Shown here: one piece after another, positions 1-7,369 of the stretch
Layout of the letters: each line of letters starts with the position of its first letter
Position numbering within the stretch: the first letter of the stretch is position 1
From: Rhizobium sp. Leaf453
Lineage (GTDB): Bacteria; Pseudomonadota; Alphaproteobacteria; Rhizobiales; Rhizobiaceae
DNA: 64,000 nt
Direction of reading: 5' to 3'
Assembly (NCBI RefSeq): GCF_001425605.1
Contig: NZ_LMRG01000006.1
Location: 245,209 to 309,208 of the forward strand
The notes under the pieces: generated by a model
Told to the model about the DNA's origin: nothing
What the model saw: only the letters and a program-made list of their open reading frames with translations
Databases searched by the model: none
Translations under genes and position numbers: made by a program

Positions 1-923
1 AAGGTCTGCGGGTGGATCTGACCGCGGCCGGGCTGGTAGTCGAGAAGCACGATCGGCTCGTCACTGTTCTCGCTGCTGCGATAGGCCCACATGTAAGACG
101 TGCTGGTGGCTTCCTTGTCTTTTTCCTTCAGCACCTGAACCGTCGTTTCATCGCCATGGATGAGAGACTGCGATTGCAGCCGCAGCTTCAAGGCATCGTA
201 GATGCGATATAGATGCTTCTCGCTCGAGCCGATAACCCAATGCGCAAGAGCGCCACGGCTGATCGGAACGCCAGCACGCTCGAATGTCTGAGCCACGCGA
301 TAGAGCGGCGTGCCATCGACGTATTTGTGGACGAGTGCGAAGGCCAGCGTCGAGGCGGTGGCAATGCTGCCCGGTAATGGTTGTGTCGGCATCGGTGCGA
401 TCACGACAGGCGTGTTGATCCCGGTGCGGTCGCAATGGCGGCAGGCGTATTTGAACCGCACATTCTGCAGCACCTTTGCCTTAACCTCGATATGGAGCTG
501 CTCGGTGACGGCCTCGCCCATGCGATGCATTTGGCTGTCGCAGCAAGGGCAAGCCTTCTGATCGTCAGCAAGGTCGTATTCGACACGCTCGCGCGGCAGG
601 TCTGCCGGCAGAGGCCTGCGTCCCCGCTTCTTGCCCGTAACGCCCTCGGCCGCAGGCAAGCCAGTATCCGGAAGCTCGACGACATCGTCTTCCTCGCTAC
701 CACCTTCGACCGCAGCCTCTTCGGCTTCGTTGAAGAGACGATCAATGTGCTTCTCACTGCGGGGTGCAAAGCGATGGAGCCTTGCCAGTGCCAGTTCTTC
801 TTCCAGCTTGACGACCCGCTGCGAGAGCGCTTCCTTCTCGGCTTTGAGCGCGGCGATTTCGGCAGCGTTGGCTGCTAATTGCGCCATCAGTTCTGCAATG
901 CTCGGTTCGCCGGTGCGAGTCAT
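1..923 (-). CDS. tnpC: IS66 transposase TnpC, N-terminal 307 residues (runs off left edge)
   Basis: This is the DDE transposase of the IS66 element. The frame is open from an ATG at 923 to the window edge. The N-terminus holds a coiled-coil-like stretch rich in Ala, Glu and Leu, then the family region LHRFAPRSEKH, a zinc-finger-like CPCC...CRHC arrangement, the KYVDGTPLYRVAQ region, and the start of the catalytic core with HGDETTVQVL, whose Asp is expected to be the first DDE residue. The rest of the catalytic domain is outside the window. It lies 51 bases downstream of tnpB on the same strand. No frameshift or stop is visible. Confidence 0.92.
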   Translation of the reverse strand, partial: MTRTGEPSIAELMAQLAANAAEIAALKAEKEALSQRVVKLEEELALARLHRFAPRSEKHIDRLFNEAEEAAVEGGSEEDDVVELPDTGLPAAEGVTGKKRGRRPLPADLPRERVEYDLADDQKACPCCDSQMHRMGEAVTEQLHIEVKAKVLQNVRFKYACRHCDRTGINTPVVIAPMPTQPLPGSIATASTLAFALVHKYVDGTPLYRVAQTFERAGVPISRGALAHWVIGSSEKHLYRIYDALKLRLQSQSLIHGDETTVQVLKEKDKEATSTSYMWAYRSSENSDEPIVLLDYQPGRGQIHPQT

Positions 924-974
924 CAGATTCTTGAATCTGAACCGCCCCTGCGCGTCAATCGCAATTCGCCATCC

Positions 975-1328
975 TCAGCCAGCAATCTGATACTGCCTCA
1001 CGGGATGGCGGATCATCGCATCGATATCGATGCCGTCGAGGATCCAGTGAAGTTGCTCTGTCGTCAGCGTCACCACCGCAGTCTCTCGCCGGGGCCACCT
1101 GAACCTGTCTTCTGTCAATTTCTTCAGGACCATAACAAACCCGGACCGATCAAAGAACAAAAGCTTCACCCGGTCATGCCGGCGATTGCAGAAGGCAAAC
1201 ACTGACGGAGCAAACGGGTCCAGCTCCATCACCTCTTGCACCAGGACCGCGAGGCTATTGATGCCCGCACGGAAGTCGATCGGCTCTCGATGGAGGTAGA
1301 CCTTCAGATCAGCGCCCAGTCTGAACAT
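975..1328 (-). CDS. tnpB: IS66 accessory protein TnpB
   Basis: A 117-residue protein of the IS66 Orf2/TnpB family, which IS66 elements need for efficient transposition but whose biochemistry is not settled. The family signatures are plain: an early VYLHREPIDFRAGINSL segment, the central FAFCNRRHDRVKLLFFDRSG motif, and the late RFRWPR segment followed by a region on line with LTTEQLHWILDGID. Length matches the family (about 115). Its start overlaps the end of tnpA by 20 bases, the usual coupled arrangement in these elements. Confidence 0.93.
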   Translation of the reverse strand: MFRLGADLKVYLHREPIDFRAGINSLAVLVQEVMELDPFAPSVFAFCNRRHDRVKLLFFDRSGFVMVLKKLTEDRFRWPRRETAVVTLTTEQLHWILDGIDIDAMIRHPVRQYQIAG

Positions 1329-1728
1329 GGCTCAACGCTCCTATGATTGCCGCCAGACCATCGACATCGCTGCATTCCAGCGTCAGGCTGACCCCGTTCG
1401 GCAGCACCGCGCTCAGCTTGGATGCATGAGATCGCTTGCCTACCGGCTCCACCTTCGTCAGTGGACCGCGAGCAGAAGACGAGTGCATATCCGTGGCTAT
1501 CTGAACCGGAACGAACCTAGATACCGCAGGCAAAGCACTATCCTCTCTGGCTCTCTTCACCCATTTGCGAACGAGATTGGCGTTGACGCCGTGCTCCAGA
1601 GCTAGACGCGAAACCGAAACACCGGGCTCTAAACACGCTGCGACAAGCCGATCTCGGGAGGCTGGGTCATATCGACGGCGGCCGTCGCGGCCAACAAGCC
1701 GCACCTGCAGTTTAGGAGTATCGTCCAT
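1309..1728 (-). CDS. tnpA: IS66 accessory protein TnpA
   Basis: The first gene of the IS66 element, 139 residues from the ATG at 1728. A further in-frame ATG at 1764 would add 12 residues, but MDDTPKLQVR is the more natural N-terminus. The middle has a helix-turn-helix of the transposase_8/HTH_21 type (ASRDRLVAACLEPGVSVSRL, then HGVNANLVRKWVKRAR). The C-terminal VLPNGVSLTLECSDVDGLAA segment is typical of IS66 TnpA. It probably binds the element ends. It overlaps tnpB by 20 bases. Confidence 0.9.
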   Translation of the reverse strand: MDDTPKLQVRLVGRDGRRRYDPASRDRLVAACLEPGVSVSRLALEHGVNANLVRKWVKRAREDSALPAVSRFVPVQIATDMHSSSARGPLTKVEPVGKRSHASKLSAVLPNGVSLTLECSDVDGLAAIIGALSHVQTGR

Positions 1729-1791
1729 GATTTGGTGTCCACATACTTTTTGTGGACACTTCATGCATCAGAGCACTGCGCTTCAGAAGGT

Positions 1792-1811
1792 GCACAGAAA
1801 TTCGCGCTTAC
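1792..1811 (-). repeat. IS66 terminal inverted repeat (tnpA side)
   Basis: The minus-strand sequence starting at 1811 begins GTAAGCGCG, the typical outer end of IS66-family elements, and lies about 60-80 bases upstream of tnpA. The partner repeat is outside the window, so the inner limit of the repeat is a guess. Confidence 0.75.
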
Positions 1812-1852
1812 GCTAAAACGGCGGACGATCCGCGCGTTGCAAGAGTGACAAG

Positions 1853-2185
1853 ATGTCTTTCACGAAGCCTTTTCGAGTGGCAATAACGGTATCGGCAATC
1901 GGGTTCGTGGTTGCATCCTGCGGCGGCCACATCACGGGCGTCATGGAGCCGCTCCACGTTGCTGCCAAGCCCACGGGCGGTTCTGTGGTGGATATGCTGG
2001 TCGCGACCAGCCGCCTGCCGTCGGACGATCCGGCAACGCTGTTCTCCGGCGAGCGTAGCCCGCAGTCGACGATTACCGACGTTGCCGTTTCGATTCCATC
2101 GAACAAGGTTCGCGCCTCGGGCACCATGCAGTGGCCGAAAAAATTGCGGCCAAATCCGGAGACCGATTCGGTCAGCGTCTCGTGA
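1853..2185 (+). pseudogene. Truncated DUF900-type alpha/beta-hydrolase lipoprotein
   Basis: The 110 residues start with a lipoprotein-like signal (VAITVSAIGFVVASC, lipobox Cys at about residue 23). They continue with VDMLVATSRLPSDDPATLF, SGERSPQ and MQWPKKLRPNPETD, which match what I know of the N-terminus of rhizobial DUF900 esterase-like proteins. Those proteins then carry a hydrolase domain with a GFN/GHSMG-type core. Here the frame stops just after the N-terminal piece and no hydrolase core follows, so it is a truncated remnant. It begins 42 bases from the IS66 end. It may still be translated as an exported stub. Confidence 0.6.
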
Positions 2186-2391
2186 ACGGCCAAACGCTGA
2201 CGGACTCCAAAATCGGAATCGGTGATGGGATCACGTCCATTGTGGCAGGTACGGCCAATTCTGTCGGCAAAGTCGCTGCGACGACGGTCGCGACGCCGGT
2301 TACGATACTACCGGGCAGTAAAAGGCCATACGAAAGAAAACCCGAAGAGGTGGCCGAAACTCTGCAAGGGGAGCGCCCTGTCCTGAACTGA
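2131..2391 (+). CDS. Unknown 86-residue ORF overlapping the DUF900 remnant
   Basis: The reading frame starts inside the DUF900 remnant in another frame and encodes an 86-residue, Ala/Val/Thr-rich protein (TSIVAGTANSVGKVAATTVA and a VTILPGSKRPYER-like tail). The C-terminal half has the amino-acid composition of a real protein and could be the 3' remnant of another exported protein joined to the DUF900 piece by deletion. No Shine-Dalgarno sequence or domain is recognised. I am not sure it is expressed. Confidence 0.3.
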   Translation: MAEKIAAKSGDRFGQRLVNGQTLTDSKIGIGDGITSIVAGTANSVGKVAATTVATPVTILPGSKRPYERKPEEVAETLQGERPVLN

Positions 2392-2694
2392 TAGTCTAAA
2401 TGCAACAAGCAGAACTGTGGGCTTGGTGCCTAGACACGGGAGCGCATTCCTCTGGGTCAAATTATGTGAACTGCGCTGGATTTTACCTAATTTTATAGAG
2501 GTCGATTGGATGACCGACGACAGGAAAGTTCCATAAATCTGCTTACGCCGTAGCGCATTACTATGTGATTGATTTATATAGAAAATATGAGAGTATAGGC
2601 TCGTTTTTGTTAAGGCGCTAATGGAGTAAAAATGCTTATTCGATTTGTTACGTAAGACCAGTGGCGGCGTATAGCTGAGACTTGAATATGCGTT
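2392..2694. other. Gene-free AT-rich gap
   Basis: About 300 bases with lower GC than the surroundings and no convincing reading frame, RNA gene or hairpin. It separates the hydrolase remnant from the 3' end of the toxin-antitoxin pair. Confidence 0.5.
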
Positions 2695-3009
2695 TTATTT
2701 TGCCGCGACGGTCGATGCGCCATCGGATTTCAGTACCAGATTCAGCCTGTAACCAAGCGCGTCAGCTACTTTTGCGATCGTGCCAAACTCGGGGTTGCCT
2801 TCCCCACTCAATGCTCTGTAGAGCGCAGGTCGCGTAAGCCCGGTGTTTCGAGAAAGATCAGACATGCCGCGCGCGCGCGCAACAACACCAAGAGCGCGGG
2901 CAATATGGTTTGCATCGCCATCTTCGCTGGCAGCTAAAAGATATTCCGCAACCGCTTCCTCACTCCCAAGGAATTCGGCGGAGTCGTACTCAAATGTTTC
3001 AAGTGGCAT
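2695..3009 (-). CDS. HigA-type antitoxin (addiction-module antidote, XRE-like)
   Basis: A 104-residue antitoxin of the probable addiction-module antidote family. The N-terminal third (FEYDSAEFLGSEEAVAEYL) is the toxin-binding/lead segment. Residues about 35-95 form a Cro/C1-type helix-turn-helix with ARARGMSDLSRNTGLTRPAL as the DNA-reading part and a typical LSGEGNPEFGTIAKVADALG segment. It lies 4 bases downstream of the toxin gene on the same strand, so the order is toxin then antitoxin as in higBA. It should neutralise the RelE-fold partner and repress the operon. Closest named group: HigA2-like antidotes. Confidence 0.9.
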   Translation of the reverse strand: MPLETFEYDSAEFLGSEEAVAEYLLAASEDGDANHIARALGVVARARGMSDLSRNTGLTRPALYRALSGEGNPEFGTIAKVADALGYRLNLVLKSDGASTVAAK

Positions 3010-3013
3010 GCCG

Positions 3014-3310
3014 TTACTCCTTCAATTGCTGGGCTAGCCTTTTGGCCAGTCGAATGTCTTTATCTTGGCTACTCTTGTCGCCACCGCAGAGAAGAACATA
3101 GACAACTGATCCCTCGCGGATGAAATAGACCCGATAGCCAGGCCCATAATTGACGCGGAGTTCACTCACGCCTTCTCCAACCGGCTTTACGTCCCCAGGA
3201 TTTCCTGCCGCCAGCCGGTCAATACGGTCGGCAATTCGAGCTTGGGCGCGGAAGTCTTTTAGCTTCTTGATCCAGTCCGCATAATCGCGGGTGCGCCTAA
3301 TCGTGAACAT
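3014..3310 (-). CDS. RelE/HigB-superfamily toxin
   Basis: A 98-residue toxin of the RelE/ParE superfamily, in the group annotated as addiction-module killer protein. Signatures are the FTIRRTRDYADWIKKLKD start, the RIADRIDRLAAGNPGDVKPV middle, the LRVNYGPGYRVYFI beta-strands, and the late VYVLLCGGDKSSQDKDI segment. This family normally cleaves mRNA on ribosomes. Length is normal and no lesion is seen, so the pair looks functional. It is the first gene of the operon, translated from ATG at 3310, with a candidate operator just upstream. Such pairs stabilise plasmids or islands. Confidence 0.9.
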   Translation of the reverse strand: MFTIRRTRDYADWIKKLKDFRAQARIADRIDRLAAGNPGDVKPVGEGVSELRVNYGPGYRVYFIREGSVVYVLLCGGDKSSQDKDIRLAKRLAQQLKE

Positions 3311-3317
3311 TCGCCAA

Positions 3318-3335
3318 TGTAACCTATAAGGGACA
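3318..3335 (-). promoter_or_regulatory. Candidate operator/promoter of the toxin-antitoxin operon
   Basis: An imperfect inverted repeat, TGTAACCTATAAGGGACA on the plus strand, lies 7 bases upstream of the toxin start. On the minus strand, TTGATA and TACATT are spaced by 17 bases across the same segment and could be the -35 and -10 boxes. Autoregulation by the antitoxin at such a site is usual for the family; the exact site is an inference. Confidence 0.35.
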
Positions 3336-3578
3336 AAATATCAAGGAGCCGCTGCTTTGGGCAGGCATAGGCATTTAAGTTTCTCTGGCCCACATGTCAC
3401 CCACCAATATGAGGGTCGCCCGTTCGATTCCTTTCAAGGCGGCCGTGTCGAAGAGCGCGAGGCCAAGCCGCTCGGCTCAGGCGTCGCTGCGAGCTCCGCG
3501 TTGTTGGTTATGGGATGGCCCGCCCTTCCGAGAACATCGAGTATGATGTCTCGTCATTGAAGGAATAGCAGCCAGATC

Positions 3579-4176
3579 ATGACGATTTCGATACTTGGCA
3601 TCGACATAGGAAAGAACAGCTGGAGCGTTGTGGGAGTTGATGACAAAGGTGCGGTGATTGTCCGCCGAACGATGTGACGTCAGACGCTCATTGAGTTTGT
3701 CGGCAAGATGCCGGCGTGCATCATTGCTATGGAGGCATGCTGCGGCGCTCTCCACCTCGGGCGACTTTTCGCAGCACGAGGATACGCAGTGCGACTGATG
3801 TCGCCCGAGTATGTTCGCCCCAATATTAAAGCGGAAATGAACGACGACAGGGATGCGGAGGGCATCGCGGAAGCCGCGTCGCGTCCTACAATGCGATTCG
3901 TCGATCTCAGGAGTGAGGAGCAGCTCGATATTCAGTCGCTGCACAGGGTTCGATCGCGCCTCGTTGCACAAAGAACCACGTTGATCAATCAGATCCGGGC
4001 GATCCTCCTTGAGTGCGGTCTCATTTTTGCCGCCGGTCGTCGCAAGCTTGAGGTTGCCCTGGATGTCCTTCCAGGTGATCAGGAGGCCACCTTGTCTCCG
4101 CGCATGTATCAACTGATTGTCGAATTGCAAAACGAGTGGGAAGTGATGGATACGAAGATTGCAGCACTGAACGCAT
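3579..4176 (+). pseudogene. IS110-family transposase remnant A (5' two thirds)
   Basis: The frame starts with MTISILGIDIGKNSWSVVGV, the first DEDD motif region of IS110 transposases (LGIDIGK). After 32 codons it hits an in-frame TGA at 3675 and resumes in the same frame with RQTLIEFVGKMPACIIAMEA, SPEYVRPNIKAEMNDDRDAE (the second acidic motif), and LSPRMYQLIVELQNEW. The stop is probably CGA mutated to TGA. At about 4176 the sequence changes into a piece of a different IS110-type protein. No intact product can be made. Confidence 0.85.
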
Positions 4177-4517
4177 TTTGCGGAGCTCGGCATTGCGCCA
4201 AGGCTCTGCGGGAGTCGGCATGCTCATCGGTCTCATTGAAGATGAAGAACATGACCTTGTCCCGACCTTCACGCGGCGGGCTCTCTCGCCACTCACAGAA
4301 CAGCTGCGCGAGTTGTACCCTCAGATCGAACGTCTTGACCATGAGATCATCCAATGACACCGAACGAGTGAGTTGAGCCGCCGTCTAGAAACTATTCCAA
4401 GCGTGGGGCCGGTCACCGCAAGTGCGCTATCGGCAACGATCGCCGATGCGTCGCTCTTCAAGTCAAAACCGCATATGGCGGCGTGGCTTGGGCGTGTACC
4501 ACGACAATGCGCCAACA
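4177..4517 (+). pseudogene. IS110-family transposase remnant B (3' part of a second element)
   Basis: From about 4177 the sequence again reads like an IS110 transposase, but it repeats the domain that remnant A has just covered: FAELGIAP, then after a frameshift GVGMLIGLIEDEEH, RRALSPLTEQLRELYPQIERL and, after a TGG-to-TGA-like stop at 4355, LSRRLETIPSVGPVTASALS and FKSKPHMAAWLGRVPRQ. So this is a second, different IS110-type copy joined to remnant A, with at least one frameshift and one stop. It ends abruptly near 4517 inside a LysR remnant. Confidence 0.75.
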
Positions 4518-4836
4518 CTTCAAGCCTGACTTTTGGAACGCTTCAGAAATGGGTTTCGAACAGGCCGGGGTGAGCTTTCGACCGTCGCTCGAGGTGCATC
4601 AGATTAGCACCGCGCTGTCGTTGGTAGAGGGTGGGGCAGGGGTGGCCATACTTCCAACATACGCCTTCGCGGCGATCAATGGCCGCAGGATAATAGCCCG
4701 CGCACTGACGAACCCGGCGGTGTCTCGCGATGTGAACATCGTTACCGCCCGCGAACGGACAATTTCGCCAGCGTCATTAGCAGTGCGCTTGATACTGAGA
4801 CGGGTACTTAGAGAGATGGTGCCCGAACTCGTGTAG
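4518..4836 (+). pseudogene. LysR-family regulator remnant (C-terminal effector domain)
   Basis: About 95 residues in one frame match the C-terminal half of a LysR substrate-binding domain: AGVSFRPSLEVHQISTALSL, VEGGAGVAILPTYAFAA, and a VSRDVNIVTARERTISPASL tail with LRRVLREMVPEL just before the stop. The DNA-binding half is missing. The 5' edge coincides with the end of the IS110 remnant, so transposition or deletion removed the rest. The open frame reaches back to 4483, but the first residues there read as transposase-derived. Confidence 0.8.
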
Positions 4837-5553
4837 GGGTACTCTTGGAAGTAAAATGAAACTCGATAAGCTTGTCGGTGACATGCGGCGCCTAGCCCGG
4901 GTGCTGGAATAATCATGACGTCCAATGATGACATCATGCTCGCACTCGGCAGGGTTCAGAAAGTCGTTGGAAGACACTCAAGTCGTCGGAATGTTGTCCC
5001 CAGCGGACGTTCGGTAAGATCGACCATGGCTCCCGCGGTCACTACCTTAGAGTGCGCGACCAATAGTTGGCGAAGCACGGAACCACTCCAATATCCCCAG
5101 ACCCATGCCGCAAGATTTTGGCCATGACGGCAGAGCTGGCAAGCTGTGGAAGGACGCAACCCCAACCATCGAGCAAGCCAAGATGGTCGCCGCCCGGGTT
5201 GAAATGGGCCTTATGGATCTCGTTCCCCACGGCGGTAACGCCATACGAATCCGGACCCTATAACCATCGCCTCTCTCTAGCCTGCCACAGCTTCGTTCTT
5301 TTGACCGTGTTGTTCTAAGCATTGTCTCGGTTCATTGCGCCGCTCAGCGCGTGAAAAGCCAACGTTGAAGCTTCTTGGATAGGGCCCTATGTTTCGATTT
5401 CAATCATACCACCTGTGGTAGTTACTGGTTGAAAACCATATGCACGTTTTGGTGTCGCGGAATTTTTCATACAATCTATGGTGACAACTGATCCTGGAGA
5501 GCAGCAAGCCTCGCTGGGATCGTTCCCCGAAAGATCATCAAAGGATATTATCA
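4837..5553. other. Gap with only a doubtful 52-residue frame
   Basis: No convincing gene. A short plus-strand frame at 5105-5263 (ATG, no clear ribosome site) encodes 52 residues with the segment TPTIEQAKMVAARVEMGL. It reads like the end of a real protein and may be a decayed gene tail, but I cannot name the family. The last 250 bases before 5554 are AT-richer and presumably hold the promoter of the gene at 5554. Confidence 0.4.
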
Positions 5554-6339
5554 ATGGCAGTTTTGAAAGACGCGATAAAGGCACTCGATCCTACACCAGA
5601 TAAAAAGAACGATATCACGCTGCTGCTCAATTTGTTGGCCGAGCTCTGCGAGCAGAAGGTCATCGAATTCAAGCAGCGGGTCGAACAGGAACTGCGGACG
5701 GCTGGCGACGGAGAAAACAGGACTATTCCTGTCGTCGAGATCCTCGCGCGTCACACCGAATATAGGGCCTATGTCAAAGACGACGCGGGCAAACTGGCAA
5801 CCGAGGTCAGCGGCGCTGTCAAAAAATTCGTCTCAGGCGGCGCGGACAATATTGTCGGAGGCATCGCTGACCTGGTGACGTCTGGACTTGAGGCAATTCT
5901 CGGCTCGGCCGAAGGAGTACAGGCCGAAATGAGCAGTTACTACATCGTCGTCCAGGATTATGGCATCGCCCGTTATGACGTCTGCGCCTGGACCCGGCGC
6001 ATCGAAGCGTCCGGTATCACCAGCAAGATCGAGAACGCGATGGTCATCGTTGCTTTCAAATCAAGCGTGGACGTTTCGAAGCTCTCATTCAACACATTTC
6101 TACTAGCGTACGGAGAACAGCTGGCGGCGATGAATTTTCCTGCAAATGAGCAGGCGCAGTACATCGAGTATGCCGAGAAGATTTACAACAAGCTTCGAGG
6201 ACTGGCTGGCTCACCGTCCGGGGATGTCCGTCTTTCAAATGCAAATATCAGCATGCAGCCCAGCTTCGGCGACTTCCATGCGCCAGGTAGGTTCCGCGGG
6301 TCACTGTGGGACAAACGAGGCCGACCACGCGCCGACTGA
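5554..6339 (+). CDS. Unknown 261-residue protein paired with a trypsin-like protease
   Basis: I do not recognise the family. Residues 1-55 look alpha-helical and charged. Residues 83-118 form a Gly/Ala/Val-rich amphipathic stretch (VKKFVSGGADNIVGGIADLV and SGLEAILGSAEG) of the kind seen in membrane-inserting segments. Residues 125-215 have alternating hydrophobic strands and a helix. The last 16 residues (246-261) are strongly basic with several Arg/Lys. There is no signal peptide, so a cytosolic start is expected. The ATG at 5554 follows AAAGGATATTATCA with a usable ribosome site. A trypsin-fold protease starts 51 bases downstream on the same strand and both precede one terminator, so they are very likely one operon. 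Confidence 0.8.
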   Translation: MAVLKDAIKALDPTPDKKNDITLLLNLLAELCEQKVIEFKQRVEQELRTAGDGENRTIPVVEILARHTEYRAYVKDDAGKLATEVSGAVKKFVSGGADNIVGGIADLVTSGLEAILGSAEGVQAEMSSYYIVVQDYGIARYDVCAWTRRIEASGITSKIENAMVIVAFKSSVDVSKLSFNTFLLAYGEQLAAMNFPANEQAQYIEYAEKIYNKLRGLAGSPSGDVRLSNANISMQPSFGDFHAPGRFRGSLWDKRGRPRAD

Positions 6340-6390
6340 CACCGAATTGTCATAATCAAACAACTGTCTGGGTCTCAAGGATTTCTCAAC

Positions 6391-7065
6391 ATGCCACACG
6401 TTACAGATACCAACATCCCACCTTATGATGCCATTGGACTGTTCGGAATCGACTTCGGAAAGTTTCGCGGGTGGGGCACCGCTTCCCTTATCGACGAACG
6501 CTACCTTCTGACATGTGCCCACAACGTGTTTTATGAGAGCCAATCAGCATTGTCCGGTGTCTTTCACCGCGCTTACAATTCGCCCAACCCTCCGGGCGCT
6601 TCGGGCGTCAAGGTCGATTGTGCATTTATCAAACGGGCCTTCAAAACGCATCACGACAGAAGCTGGGATATTGCCGTGTTGCGACTAGACGGGCCAATCC
6701 ATAAAATTCAACCGCTCCGGCTTGGCTTAGTAACGGAAAATGAACAGCCTGACCGAAACATGCTGGTTGCGGGCTATCCCGGCAGTCATAACTATAGGAT
6801 GTGGGAGGAGGAGGAGTTGGTTCGAGGGTTCAATGTCCCGGAGCATATATTCGCTTACACTCATGAGACAGAAACAGGCGTCAGCGGCTCACCCCTATTC
6901 CGCAAATATCTTCATCAATCGGAGGTCTATGGTGTCCACAGCGGCTTGGCAGAGAATCTCGAGGATAAGGTCGGAGTGCTGATCACCGAGGATACCAATG
7001 CGTTTATCCAGCAAGCGCTGTCGTGGCGACATCATGCCGACCATTTCGTCGTGGTTCTTGACTGA
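6391..7065 (+). CDS. Trypsin-like serine peptidase (S1 fold), cytosolic
   Basis: The 224-residue protein is a compact chymotrypsin-fold peptidase without signal peptide or extra domains. The catalytic triad is readable: His44 in LLTCAHNVF, Asp93 in SWDIAVLRL and Ser167 in TGVSGSPLF. GWGTASLIDERYLLTCAHN and the GYPGSHNY segment are typical of bacterial glutamyl-endopeptidase/V8-like S1 proteins. Absence of an export signal is unusual for a digestive protease and suits an intracellular regulatory role, such as cleaving a partner. The unknown protein 51 bases upstream is the obvious candidate substrate or regulator. A strong hairpin terminator follows 47 bases after the stop. Confidence 0.88.
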   Translation: MPHVTDTNIPPYDAIGLFGIDFGKFRGWGTASLIDERYLLTCAHNVFYESQSALSGVFHRAYNSPNPPGASGVKVDCAFIKRAFKTHHDRSWDIAVLRLDGPIHKIQPLRLGLVTENEQPDRNMLVAGYPGSHNYRMWEEEELVRGFNVPEHIFAYTHETETGVSGSPLFRKYLHQSEVYGVHSGLAENLEDKVGVLITEDTNAFIQQALSWRHHADHFVVVLD

Positions 7066-7112
7066 AAGACCACGTACTATCCGCTTCCCTTTAGGTTTTC
7101 GCTAATTAGACC

Positions 7113-7135
7113 GCGCCCTGGATGCTCCAGGGCGC
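7113..7135 (+). terminator. Strong hairpin terminator after the protease gene
   Basis: A perfect 10-bp stem, GCGCCCTGGA and TCCAGGGCGC, with a 3-base loop, is followed by AGTTTA. It closes the plus-strand pair 5554-7065 and could also act on the converging minus-strand operon. The 234 bases from 7136 to the peptidase T stop hold no gene that I can support. Confidence 0.75.
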
Positions 7136-7369
7136 AGTTTATGGGGTACGCACTGCACCTGCGTCGCTTTTTGAGTTTCGGACGTTTATGCGAAAACAGA
7201 CCAGCCCGCCCAACGCCGGATTTGTTGCTGAAACCGTCCAGCAGAACAACTTTATTCTGGCCCTGGTACCGAACTGCAGACCTGCTTTGGAGGAGAGGGA
7301 TTGTCCGCGTTGATCTCCTTTGCCTCTTGTTGGTGCCAGGATCTCAATCGCGATCTTGAACGAAACCGT

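Larger units (their letters stand above)
1..1811 (-). mobile_element. IS66-family insertion sequence, one end inside window
   Basis: Three consecutive minus-strand genes have the tnpA-tnpB-tnpC order and products of IS66 elements. Read on the minus strand, the tnpA-side end begins at 1811 with GTAAGCGCGAATTTCTGTGC, which has the GTAAGCG start typical of IS66 terminal repeats. The tnpC side runs off the left edge, so the other terminal repeat and the target duplication cannot be seen. The 8 bases after the end (1812-1819) would be one copy of the expected 8-bp target duplication. The genes look intact as far as visible, so the element may still be functional or only recently inactive. Confidence 0.9.

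Noticed and set aside
5554-6339. Bacterial gasdermin
   Set aside because: Length and neighbouring protease fit, but I see no gasdermin sequence features and the N-terminus is helical and charged; left as unknown.
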